Origin: JAEUUM01 sp038326165
GTDB taxonomy: Bacteria > Bacteroidota > Bacteroidia > Chitinophagales > Saprospiraceae
Length of the DNA: 47,699 nucleotides
Assembly: GCA_038326165.1 (NCBI GenBank)
Contig: JBBQJT010000024.1
Location: forward strand, 1 to 47,699
Reading direction: 5' to 3'
Positions 28,101 to 36,056 of this stretch are shown here, piece by piece. Below the pieces are notes generated by a model that was not told where the DNA came from, did not search any database, and saw nothing but the letters and a program-made list of their open reading frames with translations. The position numbers and the translations under genes were made by a program. Each line of letters opens with the position of its first letter. Position 1 is the first letter of the stretch.

Positions 28101-28818
28101 CACCTTGGTCGTGTTGAATCTGGGTAATAATTCTGTCTTATGGACAAGCGCAGATGGGACAATCATAGGAAGCGGTTCAGATGTACCATTTTCTTTCAAT
28201 TCTGACACTTTGGTGATTGCGACTATTACCTCTCCAAATGGTTGTATATTTGTTGATACAGTGAATGTTGATTTGATCACTGATATTCCACCATTATTTG
28301 TTGAGGTGAGCCCAGATACTATTATTTGTGGTGATTTGGTGCAATTCACCGCAACCAATGACCCCGGCTATAGCTACTCCTGGAGTCCTGCCAATTTGTA
28401 TAACAACGCAATTATTTTCAATCCTACTGCTATAGTTAATGAGGATGCTACATTTTCTCTTACCATAGTAGATTTCCGTGGGTGCGTCAACACATGGTCT
28501 GAGCCAGTGGATTGTATTCCTAATGCTTGTGCTGAGCCATTTATTTTTATCCCTAATGCGTTCTCTCCTAATGATGATGGCGAAAATGATCGCTTATATG
28601 TCAGAGCATTAGATATCATTGAGGAGATGGAATTGATTATCTACAATAGATGGGGTGAGGAAGTTTTCAAAGCTACCAATCAAAGTCAATTCTGGGATGG
28701 AACATTCAGAGACACAGGCGAACAATTGAGCCCGGATGTATTCGGTTTTTACCTTAAAGTGAAATGCTTTAATGGCGAAGAATACACTAAAAAAGGAAAT
28801 ATTACCATTGTCAGATAA
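25111..28818 (+). CDS. PKD-repeat adhesin with T9SS type B (CHU_C/gliding) tail, paralog 1
   Basis: 1235 residues with a long signal peptide (about 1-34, ending AQA). The mature N-terminus is a cysteine-rich module of about 260 residues (THIVGGEMSYKCLGNNQYEV, RDCFFGQAPFD, YQRCCRN, VGQFVVGVCVDEFRNG) shared with the next gene. PKD/Ig-like domains follow (VQFTNTSTESFQYKW, FTFPDTGTYVVKLVAEP and similar), then the C-terminal type B sorting domain (FIFIPNAFSPNDDGENDRL ... NRWGEEVFKATN ... WDGTF ... LSPDVFGFYLKV ... KKGNITIVR). Such proteins are exported by the T9SS with PorP/SprF partners and stay at the surface or form filaments. The acidic loop IDLDGDSLVY of paralog 2 is degraded here to IELGTKSDSLVY. 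Substrate or receptor is unknown. Confidence 0.9.
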   Translation: MKKGNKIYNGLFKFNICRILFLVSFVFLGFKAQATHIVGGEMSYKCLGNNQYEVVLFMYRDCFFGQAPFDQEAFIGIFDADNNLIDSLKINFSGQTDTLVNTDKCLFVPPSLCVERFIYRDTIELPFISTGFYHLVYQRCCRNATIKNITSPLTRGATWDVKITADAIKDCNSSPVFKEWPPIFICVDQKLNFDSGAEEIELGTKSDSLVYRLCDPKDGGIYIINPKPTPPAFPPYLDIPYQFPYTLANLLGGSDPLVIDPVTGIMTATPPTVGQFVVGVCVDEFRNGILYSTVRRDFQWNVVNCGKIEAFWTPDKANNCDDLEVQFTNTSTESFQYKWFYQDINKGSGDVLFSTIKNPLFTFPDTGTYVVKLVAEPNSICTDTLSQTLFFQSNSLAAKFDFEVINCIDSFKIQVLDQSTDPVSPVAFWKWNLIYDGGTLTSNLKNPQFLLSGSSLVTIHLIAESVNGCIDTISKLFQANLLFLDSLTADTIDLCKYDAVELNPDFIPSYTYQWVPATDLNPNGNVPNPIASPDKTTTYCMTYTDSTGLCNIAQCVTINALRSVDSFDFKIRVPECQDSIVIEIIDIDISLQPGSGPINWTWVLTSSFGTQISNLQNPKFVIPGASFVTISGTAFTLDSCKFEVKKSFKANNIVNPSLANEVEICFGESVALWPTALPQWIYVWTPPSFLVPNNVVPNPISTPPSTILYNVVYTDSVGLCLVKDSVLVIVGDSSVGVNFTFDVKCDGLKVEFTNTSTAGIANFKWEFGDPANSKSNLISPSFSYPGPGAYNVLLYTTDQDVCRDSIVKLVILEEPTDTADFSYEVLSCKDIITVQFNGTAFSTYGDVTAWEWKLNGVPFSTVQNPVYTFTTPGKYTVMLTVTFDDGLCTATVMKEIEIDFIVPNLPDQVLSCDGIPVALNPNGDPKYTYQWAPCDNLSDCTSFNPIASPPFAPFYSVTITYVLPTGDTCQVVDSVKVVLDPFSPLVMADTVTCSKLITLVVLNLGNNSVLWTSADGTIIGSGSDVPFSFNSDTLVIATITSPNGCIFVDTVNVDLITDIPPLFVEVSPDTIICGDLVQFTATNDPGYSYSWSPANLYNNAIIFNPTAIVNEDATFSLTIVDFRGCVNTWSEPVDCIPNACAEPFIFIPNAFSPNDDGENDRLYVRALDIIEEMELIIYNRWGEEVFKATNQSQFWDGTFRDTGEQLSPDVFGFYLKVKCFNGEEYTKKGNITIVR

Positions 28819-28838
28819 ATTGACAAAAAGCTAATATC

Positions 28839-28879
28839 CAACAGGTCATGATAATCTTTATCAGGGCCTGTTGTTGTTT
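28839..28879 (+). terminator. Possible terminator between the two adhesin genes
   Basis: CAACAGG...TGATAA pairs with TTATCA...CCTGTTG to form an interrupted hairpin, followed by TTGTTTTAG. The T-run is weak, so it may only reduce read-through into the second paralog or stabilise the upstream mRNA. Confidence 0.5.
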
Positions 28880-28936
28880 TAGTAATATTCCTTTACTAAA
28901 AGCCAACGATCTGAGTTATTAATGTATCTTTAACTT

Positions 28937-31900
28937 ATGCGTGAACTAATTATTCGTTGTTTCTTGCTTTTAGTATTGTGTTTATCGTTTAGCTTTGAAG
29001 CAAAAGCAACACATATTATAGGTGGAGAATTGACCTATTCCTGTTTGGGTAACAATAAATATGAAATAAGATTAACTGTTTTTCGGGATTGCTTTTATGG
29101 CGTTCCCCCTTTTGATGAAACGGCTTCAATCGGTGTTTTTAATAGTAAAAATCAATTGCTGCAGGATGTAAGGATTGCCTATACTACCGATGATACAATC
29201 AAACAAGTATTGGTAGGACTATGTAAGGTTATACCACCAAATGTTTGTGTTCATACTACCACCTATATCGATACTATTACACTCAATCCAATTCTGGGAG
29301 GATATACTCTGGTTTATCAACGTTGTTGCCGCAATCAGACTTTAAAGAATATTGTAAATCCGCTGGAAACTGGTGCGTCATTTACGATTAAAGTTACTGA
29401 AAAGGCACTTTTGGAGTGTAACAATAGTGCAAAGTTCAAAAGTTGGCCACCAATATATATATGCGCCAATGAGCCTATAGATTTTGATCACTCTGCAATC
29501 GATTTGGATGGTGACAGTTTGGTTTATAAGTTGTGTACACCCATCAACGGGTTGGATAGCTTTCCGCAGCCACAGCCACCTAACAATCCTCCATATGACA
29601 ATGTGATCTGGAAAGATCCTCCGTATAATTTGGATAACTTATTGGGAGGAATTCCACTTGCAATTAATCCATTCACAGGATTCTTATCAGGTACACCCAA
29701 CACTATTGGTCAGTTTGTGGTTGGCGTTTGCATTGAAGAATATAGAGATGGAGAATTAATTTCTCAAACGAACAGAGATTTTCAATACAATGTAGGTCTG
29801 TGTGGTGAAACTTTTTCATCCTTTTTTACCCCTGATATTATATGTGATACCTTAAACGTGTCTTTCTCCAATTTAAGTTTGAATGCCAATAATTTTCTCT
29901 GGGACTTTGGAGTTCTTGGTACAAATACCGATCAGTCAATACTCTACAATCCAAGCTTTGTTTATCCTGATACGGGAACGTATATAGTTACCTTAATTGC
30001 TCAACCTGGCACACCATGTATTGATACTTTTAGTAAAGCCATTAGGGTTTATAGAAATACATTGATTCCAAATTATAAAACCAAAGTGCTTTCCTGCACC
30101 GACAGCTTGGTTGTAGAAATTACCGACACCAGCATCGATACTGGCAGTGTGATCATTTCACGAAAATATTATGCGTCGATAAATGGAATATTGGTCGATA
30201 GCTCAGAAGTTCCCAATCCTGTATTTGTTTTTCCATTGGGCGGGAATGTATCAGTTACCTTAATTGTCGAAAACGCTCTCGGTTGTGTAAAGCAACGACG
30301 AAGGACTATCATTTATCCCAAAGTTCCTCAATGGGATTTGCCCTATGATACTTTGAAAATTTGTCTTGGAGATACCCTGCAATTACAAGGGCTTCTAGAT
30401 ACAAATTTTATTTATAAATGGACCCCTGCAGTATTTTTGAGCAATCCCTCAATTGCCAATCCGCTTGCTTTTCCAGAGGTTTCAACTTCGTATAAAATAA
30501 ATGTCAAGGATAAGAAATCAATATGTAATTCTAATGTAGATTTGACTATTTTGGTCAACAATCCAAGTTTTCTAAATTTGCCAGATACCATAAAGTCTTG
30601 TGATTCCTCGTTTGACATTGTCTTATATCCTGACTCTTTACAAGGCATTGTAAAGGTCTTTTCTGATCCAAATTTTCAAAATATTTTAAGTATTGGCAAA
30701 GTTTATAAAGTAACTAATTTGACAGGGATTCAGAAGCTGTATTTGAGTGTAATGGACACTTTGGATTGTGGTGCAACTGATTCAATTGTCATTCAATTCA
30801 ATGGCTTTAGTTATACTCCTTTTTCCCATAGACTCATATGTCCAGGTGAAATAACCGAATTGATTTTGAATTTCCAAGGGGAAGGAAATCCAAATGCTGA
30901 GTGGTCATTGCCATCGTTGGGAACTATTAATGGTGATTCGTTAAAGTTTCAAGGGAATGCACCTGGTATCTACTCATTTGCGTTTGAAATAAAGAATGAT
31001 TTTGGTTGTTTGATAGTTGACACTGCAATTGTAAGAGTCATTGATACAACGGGTCTAGATTTGTTGAGTTTTCAACAATGTGCGGGTAAAAAGCTTACAT
31101 TTCAAGGTATTGGCCCCAATGCAGGTCTATTTGAATATGTCTTACTATTAACAGATACAATTATTGTATTCAAAGGACTCTCGAATTGGTCATACACTTT
31201 TTCAGATACTGGCAGCTATGTATTAAAAAGTTATATTCATGGTGCAGCTTGTATTGACACTGTTGTTTATCAGGTTCAAGTAAGCTTGCCAAGTATTGTT
31301 CCCTCCATTGGCGTGAAATTGATAGGTTGTATTGATAGTCTTCAGTTATTGGTTTACAATAATTCTGTTGGCAGTTTTCCAGCGGGATCAACTTTTAAAT
31401 GGTTTATCAATAATGAAATCAAAGGAAGTAATGACAGTTTATTGTTTACAAGCCTTGGATCTAATAGCCCTATAATTGTAAGTTTTATAATCAATCAAAA
31501 CAATGGTTGTGTCGATACTGTATCTGCAAGTGTCAATGGATTTGTAATTCCAAGTTTTCCAAATGATACTTTTACCATTTGTGCTGGAGAAACGGTCCAA
31601 TTAAACCCGGGAAGTCAGCAATCATTTTTTGATTTTCTTTGGGAACCGAAGGCTCAGGTTGTTGATTTCATGTTGCAAAGCCCTAACGTGTCTCCTACAA
31701 GCAATATCAGCTACACTGCCAGTGTAACAACCGTTATAAATGACAGTCTCGCTTGTAATTATCAGTTCATCAATACAGTTTTGGTAAATCCTCTACCGAG
31801 TGCAAGTTTTGATGTTGACTCTTTGGTTTGTGAATTATTAACCACCATCTCAGTTGTTACTGATCTTGGAAATACCATACAATGGAAGAATTTTATAGAT

Positions 31901-32794
31901 TCTGGAGTGCAATTTGGGGATCAGGCCTCATTCACATTTGCGTCCAACCGCTTGGATTCTGTTTTTGTAATTATTACATCTATTAATGGCTGTCAGTTGC
32001 TTGATACCTTTGAGTTTGTCAATAATCGACCATTTATTCAGCTCAATGATTTAGATATCTGTTTGAATGACACCGTTCAATTGTTTTTGAGCAATTTGAT
32101 TTCAACCGATCAATTGACCTGCCAGATATTGTCAGGTGGGGCTGTATTTCAAAATCAGGATGAGTTTTTTGTAGTAGGTGATCAAGACAAGCAGGTAATC
32201 ATTTCATGCACCAATCAATTCGGTTGTATTTCAATCGATACAGTAAATATCAATGTGTTTAATTTTATTCCACCATTACTAGCTTCAGCTGACCCTGATA
32301 CATTGATTGGTGGTGGGACCGTTCAGTTGAATTCAACATTTGATCCAAACTACAGCTACTATTGGGATCCTGCGACAAACTTGAGCAACCCTAATATATT
32401 TAATCCTACAGCCATTGTAGATCAAACAGTTACTTATACGGTTAGTATTGAGAATCAGGATGGATGCCGCAATCAAGCATCAGTCACCATATTGGTGCGT
32501 ACTCCTCAATGCGATGAGCCCTTTATTTTTATTCCAAATGCATTTAGTCCCAACAATGACAACTCCAATGATGAATTTAAAGTCAGGGGAGAGAGCATTG
32601 TCAATTTGGAGATGCAGATATGGAACAGATGGGGCGAACGCGTCTTTTACAGTCAAGATAAGAACACAGCTTGGGATGGAACATTCAACGGTGAAGCTTT
32701 ATCACCTGATGTTTATGGATACTATGTAAAATTTGATTGTGGACCTGGAACTGAGATAAAAATCAGAAAAGGAAATGTGAGCTTGGTGCGATAA
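28937..32794 (+). CDS. PKD-repeat adhesin with T9SS type B (CHU_C/gliding) tail, paralog 2
   Basis: 1285 residues. Signal peptide about 1-24 (ending EAKA), then the same cysteine-rich N-terminal module as paralog 1 (THIIGGELTYSCLGNNKYEI, RDCFYGVPPFDE, YQRCCRNQTLKNI, IGQFVVGVCIEEYRDG), here with an intact IDLDGDSLVY loop that could bind Ca2+. The middle is diverged PKD/Ig-like repeats (FLWDFGVLGT, SFVYPDTGTYIVTLIAQP), and the end is the type B tail (FIFIPNAFSPNNDNSNDEF ... NRWGERVFYSQD ... WDGTFNGEALSPDVYGYYVKF ... RKGNVSLVR). Conserved ends with diverged middles fit an old tandem duplication. The 118-base gap before it contains the hairpin at 28839-28879, so it may be expressed at a lower or separate level. 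Confidence 0.9.
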   Translation: MRELIIRCFLLLVLCLSFSFEAKATHIIGGELTYSCLGNNKYEIRLTVFRDCFYGVPPFDETASIGVFNSKNQLLQDVRIAYTTDDTIKQVLVGLCKVIPPNVCVHTTTYIDTITLNPILGGYTLVYQRCCRNQTLKNIVNPLETGASFTIKVTEKALLECNNSAKFKSWPPIYICANEPIDFDHSAIDLDGDSLVYKLCTPINGLDSFPQPQPPNNPPYDNVIWKDPPYNLDNLLGGIPLAINPFTGFLSGTPNTIGQFVVGVCIEEYRDGELISQTNRDFQYNVGLCGETFSSFFTPDIICDTLNVSFSNLSLNANNFLWDFGVLGTNTDQSILYNPSFVYPDTGTYIVTLIAQPGTPCIDTFSKAIRVYRNTLIPNYKTKVLSCTDSLVVEITDTSIDTGSVIISRKYYASINGILVDSSEVPNPVFVFPLGGNVSVTLIVENALGCVKQRRRTIIYPKVPQWDLPYDTLKICLGDTLQLQGLLDTNFIYKWTPAVFLSNPSIANPLAFPEVSTSYKINVKDKKSICNSNVDLTILVNNPSFLNLPDTIKSCDSSFDIVLYPDSLQGIVKVFSDPNFQNILSIGKVYKVTNLTGIQKLYLSVMDTLDCGATDSIVIQFNGFSYTPFSHRLICPGEITELILNFQGEGNPNAEWSLPSLGTINGDSLKFQGNAPGIYSFAFEIKNDFGCLIVDTAIVRVIDTTGLDLLSFQQCAGKKLTFQGIGPNAGLFEYVLLLTDTIIVFKGLSNWSYTFSDTGSYVLKSYIHGAACIDTVVYQVQVSLPSIVPSIGVKLIGCIDSLQLLVYNNSVGSFPAGSTFKWFINNEIKGSNDSLLFTSLGSNSPIIVSFIINQNNGCVDTVSASVNGFVIPSFPNDTFTICAGETVQLNPGSQQSFFDFLWEPKAQVVDFMLQSPNVSPTSNISYTASVTTVINDSLACNYQFINTVLVNPLPSASFDVDSLVCELLTTISVVTDLGNTIQWKNFIDSGVQFGDQASFTFASNRLDSVFVIITSINGCQLLDTFEFVNNRPFIQLNDLDICLNDTVQLFLSNLISTDQLTCQILSGGAVFQNQDEFFVVGDQDKQVIISCTNQFGCISIDTVNINVFNFIPPLLASADPDTLIGGGTVQLNSTFDPNYSYYWDPATNLSNPNIFNPTAIVDQTVTYTVSIENQDGCRNQASVTILVRTPQCDEPFIFIPNAFSPNNDNSNDEFKVRGESIVNLEMQIWNRWGERVFYSQDKNTAWDGTFNGEALSPDVYGYYVKFDCGPGTEIKIRKGNVSLVR

Positions 32795-32820
32795 TCAATT
32801 CGCTTGTTACCTTTGCAATT

Positions 32821-34377
32821 GTGTCAGAAATAATAGAAATAAAAGTACATCCGGATTTTGCATTTGATGCATCCAGGCATTTAGATTTGTTATCATCTGC
32901 TGTAGGAGTAAAATTAAAGCCCGACCAAATTCGGATGCTCAAAAGGTCTATTGATGCAAGGCAAAAGCCAGTTTCTTATATTTTAAAATTTGAGGTAAGC
33001 AAAGATGCTGAAATCCAAATTTTCCCCAACAGAATCATAGATGATTTTCCCAATGTTGCTATGGGGAAACCGGTTCATATCATAGGAGCGGGACCTGCCG
33101 GATATTTTGCAGCCTTGGAATTGATAAGTCTGGGCTTGAAACCAATTATATATGATCGAGGAAAGGAGGTGAGAGCAAGGAGACGTGATTTAAAGGCCAT
33201 TCAACAAGATGGTATTGTCAATCCAGACAGTAATTATTGTTTTGGAGAAGGAGGCGCTGGCACTTATTCTGACGGCAAACTCTACACGCGCTCCAACAAG
33301 CGAGGAGATCTTCAAAGAGTCCTAAAATTGTTGGTTGAACACCATGCAACTCCTGACATTTTGGTTGACGCGCACCCGCATATAGGAAGCAACAAATTGC
33401 CGCAGGTGGTAGAAGAAATTCGAAATACGATTGTTGCCCATGGTGGAGAAATCCATTTTGATTCCAAACTGACGGATATTCATTACGATCAATCAGGTAT
33501 AAGAAGTATTGAGATCAACGGTGAAACCAATATTTCATGTCAAAAATTGATATTGGCTACAGGTCACTCAGCCCGAGACATTTACGAACTACTTTGGAGA
33601 CGAAAAGTACATATTGAGTCTAAAGCATTTGCTTTGGGAGTCAGAATTGAACATCCACAATCATTAATAGATTCAAATCAGTACCGACAATCACCTCGAC
33701 ATTTAAATTTGCCAGCTGCCAGTTATTCCTTGGTAACCCAAGTGGATGGAAGAGGTGTTTTTTCATTCTGTATGTGTCCGGGAGGTTTAATTGTGCCTGC
33801 AGCAACTGCACCCGGTGAAATAGTAGTGAATGGAATGTCTATGTCGCGCAGAGATAGTCCCTATGCCAATAGTGGAATCGTTGTGGCGGTTGAAAAAGAA
33901 GATTTAAAGAAATATGATCACTTTGGGCCCTTAGCAACCATGAAATTTCAAGCCAGTGTAGAACAAAATCTTTTCAATCATGGGGACGGATCACAGAAGG
34001 CACCTTCCATGCGCCTTACAGATTTTGTTAACGGTAAAATGAGTAATTCGTTGGGGTCGAGTTCATATATTCCCGGATTGTTTGCGGGAAGATTGGATCA
34101 ATGGCTGCCACCGATGATTTATCAGCGCTTAAAATCAGGAGTAATGGATTTTGGTCGTAAAATGAAAGGTTATTATACGGAAGAAGCGATGGTGGTAGGC
34201 ACAGAGAGCCGCACTAGTTCTCCTGTAAAGATTCCTCGAGATTCATTAACTGGTCAGCATGTTCAAATAAAAGGCCTTTTTCCATGTGGAGAAGGAGCAG
34301 GGTATGCAGGAGGAATTGTTTCAGCTGCACTGGATGGTCAATTCATAGCAAAAAAGGTTTTAGAATCATTCTCCTAG
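32821..34377 (+). CDS. FAD-dependent oxidoreductase, COG2509 type
   Basis: 518 residues from a GTG start 26 bases after the adhesin gene. An N-terminal extension of about 85 residues precedes the FAD-binding Rossmann motif HIIGAGPAGYFAALELISLG (GxGxxG, about 87-106). The family signature FGEGGAGTYSDGKLYTRSN and the C-terminal FPCGEGAGYAGGIVSAALDG are both present; the latter closes the FAD site. A conserved FSFCMCPGG segment lies mid-protein. This is the widespread uncharacterised 'FAD-dependent dehydrogenase/NAD(P)-FAD oxidoreductase' family, and its substrate is not known. It looks cytosolic. The short spacing suggests read-through from the adhesin gene, probably without a functional link. 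Confidence 0.88.
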   Translation: MSEIIEIKVHPDFAFDASRHLDLLSSAVGVKLKPDQIRMLKRSIDARQKPVSYILKFEVSKDAEIQIFPNRIIDDFPNVAMGKPVHIIGAGPAGYFAALELISLGLKPIIYDRGKEVRARRRDLKAIQQDGIVNPDSNYCFGEGGAGTYSDGKLYTRSNKRGDLQRVLKLLVEHHATPDILVDAHPHIGSNKLPQVVEEIRNTIVAHGGEIHFDSKLTDIHYDQSGIRSIEINGETNISCQKLILATGHSARDIYELLWRRKVHIESKAFALGVRIEHPQSLIDSNQYRQSPRHLNLPAASYSLVTQVDGRGVFSFCMCPGGLIVPAATAPGEIVVNGMSMSRRDSPYANSGIVVAVEKEDLKKYDHFGPLATMKFQASVEQNLFNHGDGSQKAPSMRLTDFVNGKMSNSLGSSSYIPGLFAGRLDQWLPPMIYQRLKSGVMDFGRKMKGYYTEEAMVVGTESRTSSPVKIPRDSLTGQHVQIKGLFPCGEGAGYAGGIVSAALDGQFIAKKVLESFS

Positions 34378-34423
34378 ATAATTAGCGGAAATATTTTTAC
34401 CTTGGTGTATTCAAATACTGTAA

Positions 34424-34834
34424 ATGCGAGACTTTACCGATCTGTTAGGTCGAATTTTTATTTCTGGGATTTTCATTTTCGAGTCCTATGATAGTTTAAA
34501 ATACTACCAGACCACCTTGGAGGTATTGACAGAATATGGCATAAGTTGGAATCAAAAGTTCCTATTGAACACCTCTTTGATTTTTATCATATTTGGAAGT
34601 TTAATGGTGCTGTTTGGATATAGGGCGCGTTTTGGAGCGTTTTTATTGATGATGTATTGGATTCCAATGACTTTCATAAGGCATAGCTTTTGGAATGATC
34701 CACTGCCAATACAAAGAGATCAAACCATTCAATTCGTAAAAAACATTGCAATAGCTGGTGGATTATTGACGGTATTATTGAATGGGACAGGCAGATACAG
34801 CATCCGTAAATTGTTTGCAACAACAAGGGTATAG
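34424..34834 (+). CDS. DoxX-family integral membrane protein
   Basis: 136 residues with four hydrophobic helices (about 8-25, 50-64, 68-86 and 106-120). The N-terminal LLGRIFISGIFIFESYDSLKYY and FGYRARFGAFLLMMYWIP fit the DoxX/SURF4-like superfamily. The short amphipathic HSFWNDPLPIQRDQTIQFVKNIAIAGGLL segment, which precedes the last helix, is typical of bacterial DoxX proteins. The function is unknown in most members (some are linked to redox or thiosulfate:quinone chemistry). It lies 46 bases after the flavoprotein gene, probably cotranscribed. Confidence 0.75.
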   Translation: MRDFTDLLGRIFISGIFIFESYDSLKYYQTTLEVLTEYGISWNQKFLLNTSLIFIIFGSLMVLFGYRARFGAFLLMMYWIPMTFIRHSFWNDPLPIQRDQTIQFVKNIAIAGGLLTVLLNGTGRYSIRKLFATTRV

Positions 34835-34944
34835 TGCTTCCATTATTGGTTGAAAAGATCAGTAATTTGAATAAAAAGTGACTTTTCTTCCAAAGAAATA
34901 TATTTTTTGAACTGCGGATGATACAAGTTCAAGAATAATTTTAC

Positions 34945-34952
34945 TATTTTTG
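34945..34952 (+). promoter_or_regulatory. Possible -7 element of the LytTR operon
   Basis: TATTTTTG matches TAnnTTTG, 76 bases before the GTG start of the response regulator. No TTTG is found at the standard distance, so support is limited to the -7 half. Confidence 0.3.
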
Positions 34953-35028
34953 CCTTAATGTTCGAATTATCAAGGGAATAGACTTGAGATATTTTTGACA
35001 TACTAGCAACATTTAATCCCTACTTAGC

Positions 35029-35802
35029 GTGACAAAGGCTGTAATCATCGAAGATGAGCTCTCTGGAGTGAATAATCTTAAAAACCTACTAGAACGTTAT
35101 TGTCCTGATGTTCAAATAATAGGCGTGGCTGGTTCAGTTACCGATGGGGTAGAATTGTTTCAAAATCCCACTATAAATCCCGAAGTTGCTTTCTTAGATA
35201 TCAATCTTTCCGATGGCCTAGTATTTCAAATGTTGAATCAACTGGGCGACATAAATTTTGAAATTATTTTTATTACTGCTTACGAACAATTCGCCATTAA
35301 GGCTTGCGAATACAGTTCGATAGGGTATGTCCTGAAGCCAATAGATCCTGACGCTTTGGTTGCCGCAGTTCAGCGTATTAAACCAGGAAGGCTAAATAAA
35401 ATGGCTGCTCGATTGGACATCTTTAATCAGCACTACAATCAGCCGAACGCTGCAGCCAATAAGTTTGAAAAAATTGGAGTTTCGGCAATTGACGGACTCC
35501 ATTTTGTTCATCTCAAGGATATCGTACGTTTTGAAGGGGAAGACAATTATACCCACATTTTCCTAAAAGGTGGGGAGCGAATTACGGCTTCAAAAACCAT
35601 CAAAGCCTATGAAGATATGTTGGCAGGTGCCAACTTTTTTAGAGTACACAAGAGCCATGTAATCAATACAAATTTCATGAAAAAATGGATTAGAGGCGAA
35701 GGAGGCTATCTGGTCATGGAAGATGGCAAGCAGATTGACGTGTCTCGGCGCAGACGCCCTATGTTTTTAGAATACCTACAAAAACTACAGGAGGAGTTAT
35801 AA
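35029..35802 (+). CDS. LytTR-family response regulator
   Basis: 257 residues from a GTG start that begins exactly at the receiver domain (TKAVIIEDELSGV). The receiver (about 1-118) has acidic residues Glu8-Asp9-Glu10, the phospho-acceptor Asp57 (FLDINLSDG) and Lys98 in YVLKPIDPDAL. The LytTR DNA-binding domain follows (about 150-250; RFEGEDNYTHIFLKGGERI, FFRVHKSHVINTNFMKKW). It probably acts with the LytS-type kinase 254 bases downstream; a small ORF lies between them. LytTR regulators bind paired direct repeats; none was recognised upstream by eye. Confidence 0.93.
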   Translation: MTKAVIIEDELSGVNNLKNLLERYCPDVQIIGVAGSVTDGVELFQNPTINPEVAFLDINLSDGLVFQMLNQLGDINFEIIFITAYEQFAIKACEYSSIGYVLKPIDPDALVAAVQRIKPGRLNKMAARLDIFNQHYNQPNAAANKFEKIGVSAIDGLHFVHLKDIVRFEGEDNYTHIFLKGGERITASKTIKAYEDMLAGANFFRVHKSHVINTNFMKKWIRGEGGYLVMEDGKQIDVSRRRRPMFLEYLQKLQEEL

Positions 35803-35852
35803 GTCCTCAAACGAACCTACATTTTACCAAACAAACCTAAATCAAACCAGCA

Positions 35853-35993
35853 ATGAGAAAAACCTTAGAAAAAGCAAAGCCAAAGCCCAAGCCGGCCACG
35901 GTCCTCAATTCAGCACTTCTTCAAATGGTTATCAAGAGAACTTCTGAAATTTCACGACAAGCAATTAAGTGCGGTGGTGTAGTTCCACAATAG
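35853..35993 (+). CDS. Small ORF of 46 codons between LytTR regulator and kinase
   Basis: ATG at 35853, TAG at 35991. The product is MRKTLEKAKPKPKPATVLNS (1-20), then ALLQMVIKRTSEISRQAI and CGGVVPQ. It has a basic, proline-spaced N-terminus (KAKPKPKP), a central amphipathic helix and a C-terminal CGGVVPQ with its only cysteine. It has no clear signal peptide or membrane segment and matches no family I know. It fills the gap in an otherwise compact signalling locus and stands 50 bases after the regulator. It could be a real small protein, a signalling peptide precursor, or chance; length alone does not prove coding. Confidence 0.4.
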   Translation: MRKTLEKAKPKPKPATVLNSALLQMVIKRTSEISRQAIKCGGVVPQ

Positions 35994-36056
35994 TTATTGT
36001 TACCTTTATGGTCGCTTAGATACCATATCTTCATAACCCAATTGTAAAAGCAGTCC

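Noticed and set aside
28017..28358. Minus-strand reading frame of 113 codons inside the first adhesin
   Set aside because: It lies wholly within a coherent PKD-domain coding region, and its Thr/Val-rich product is the expected shadow.
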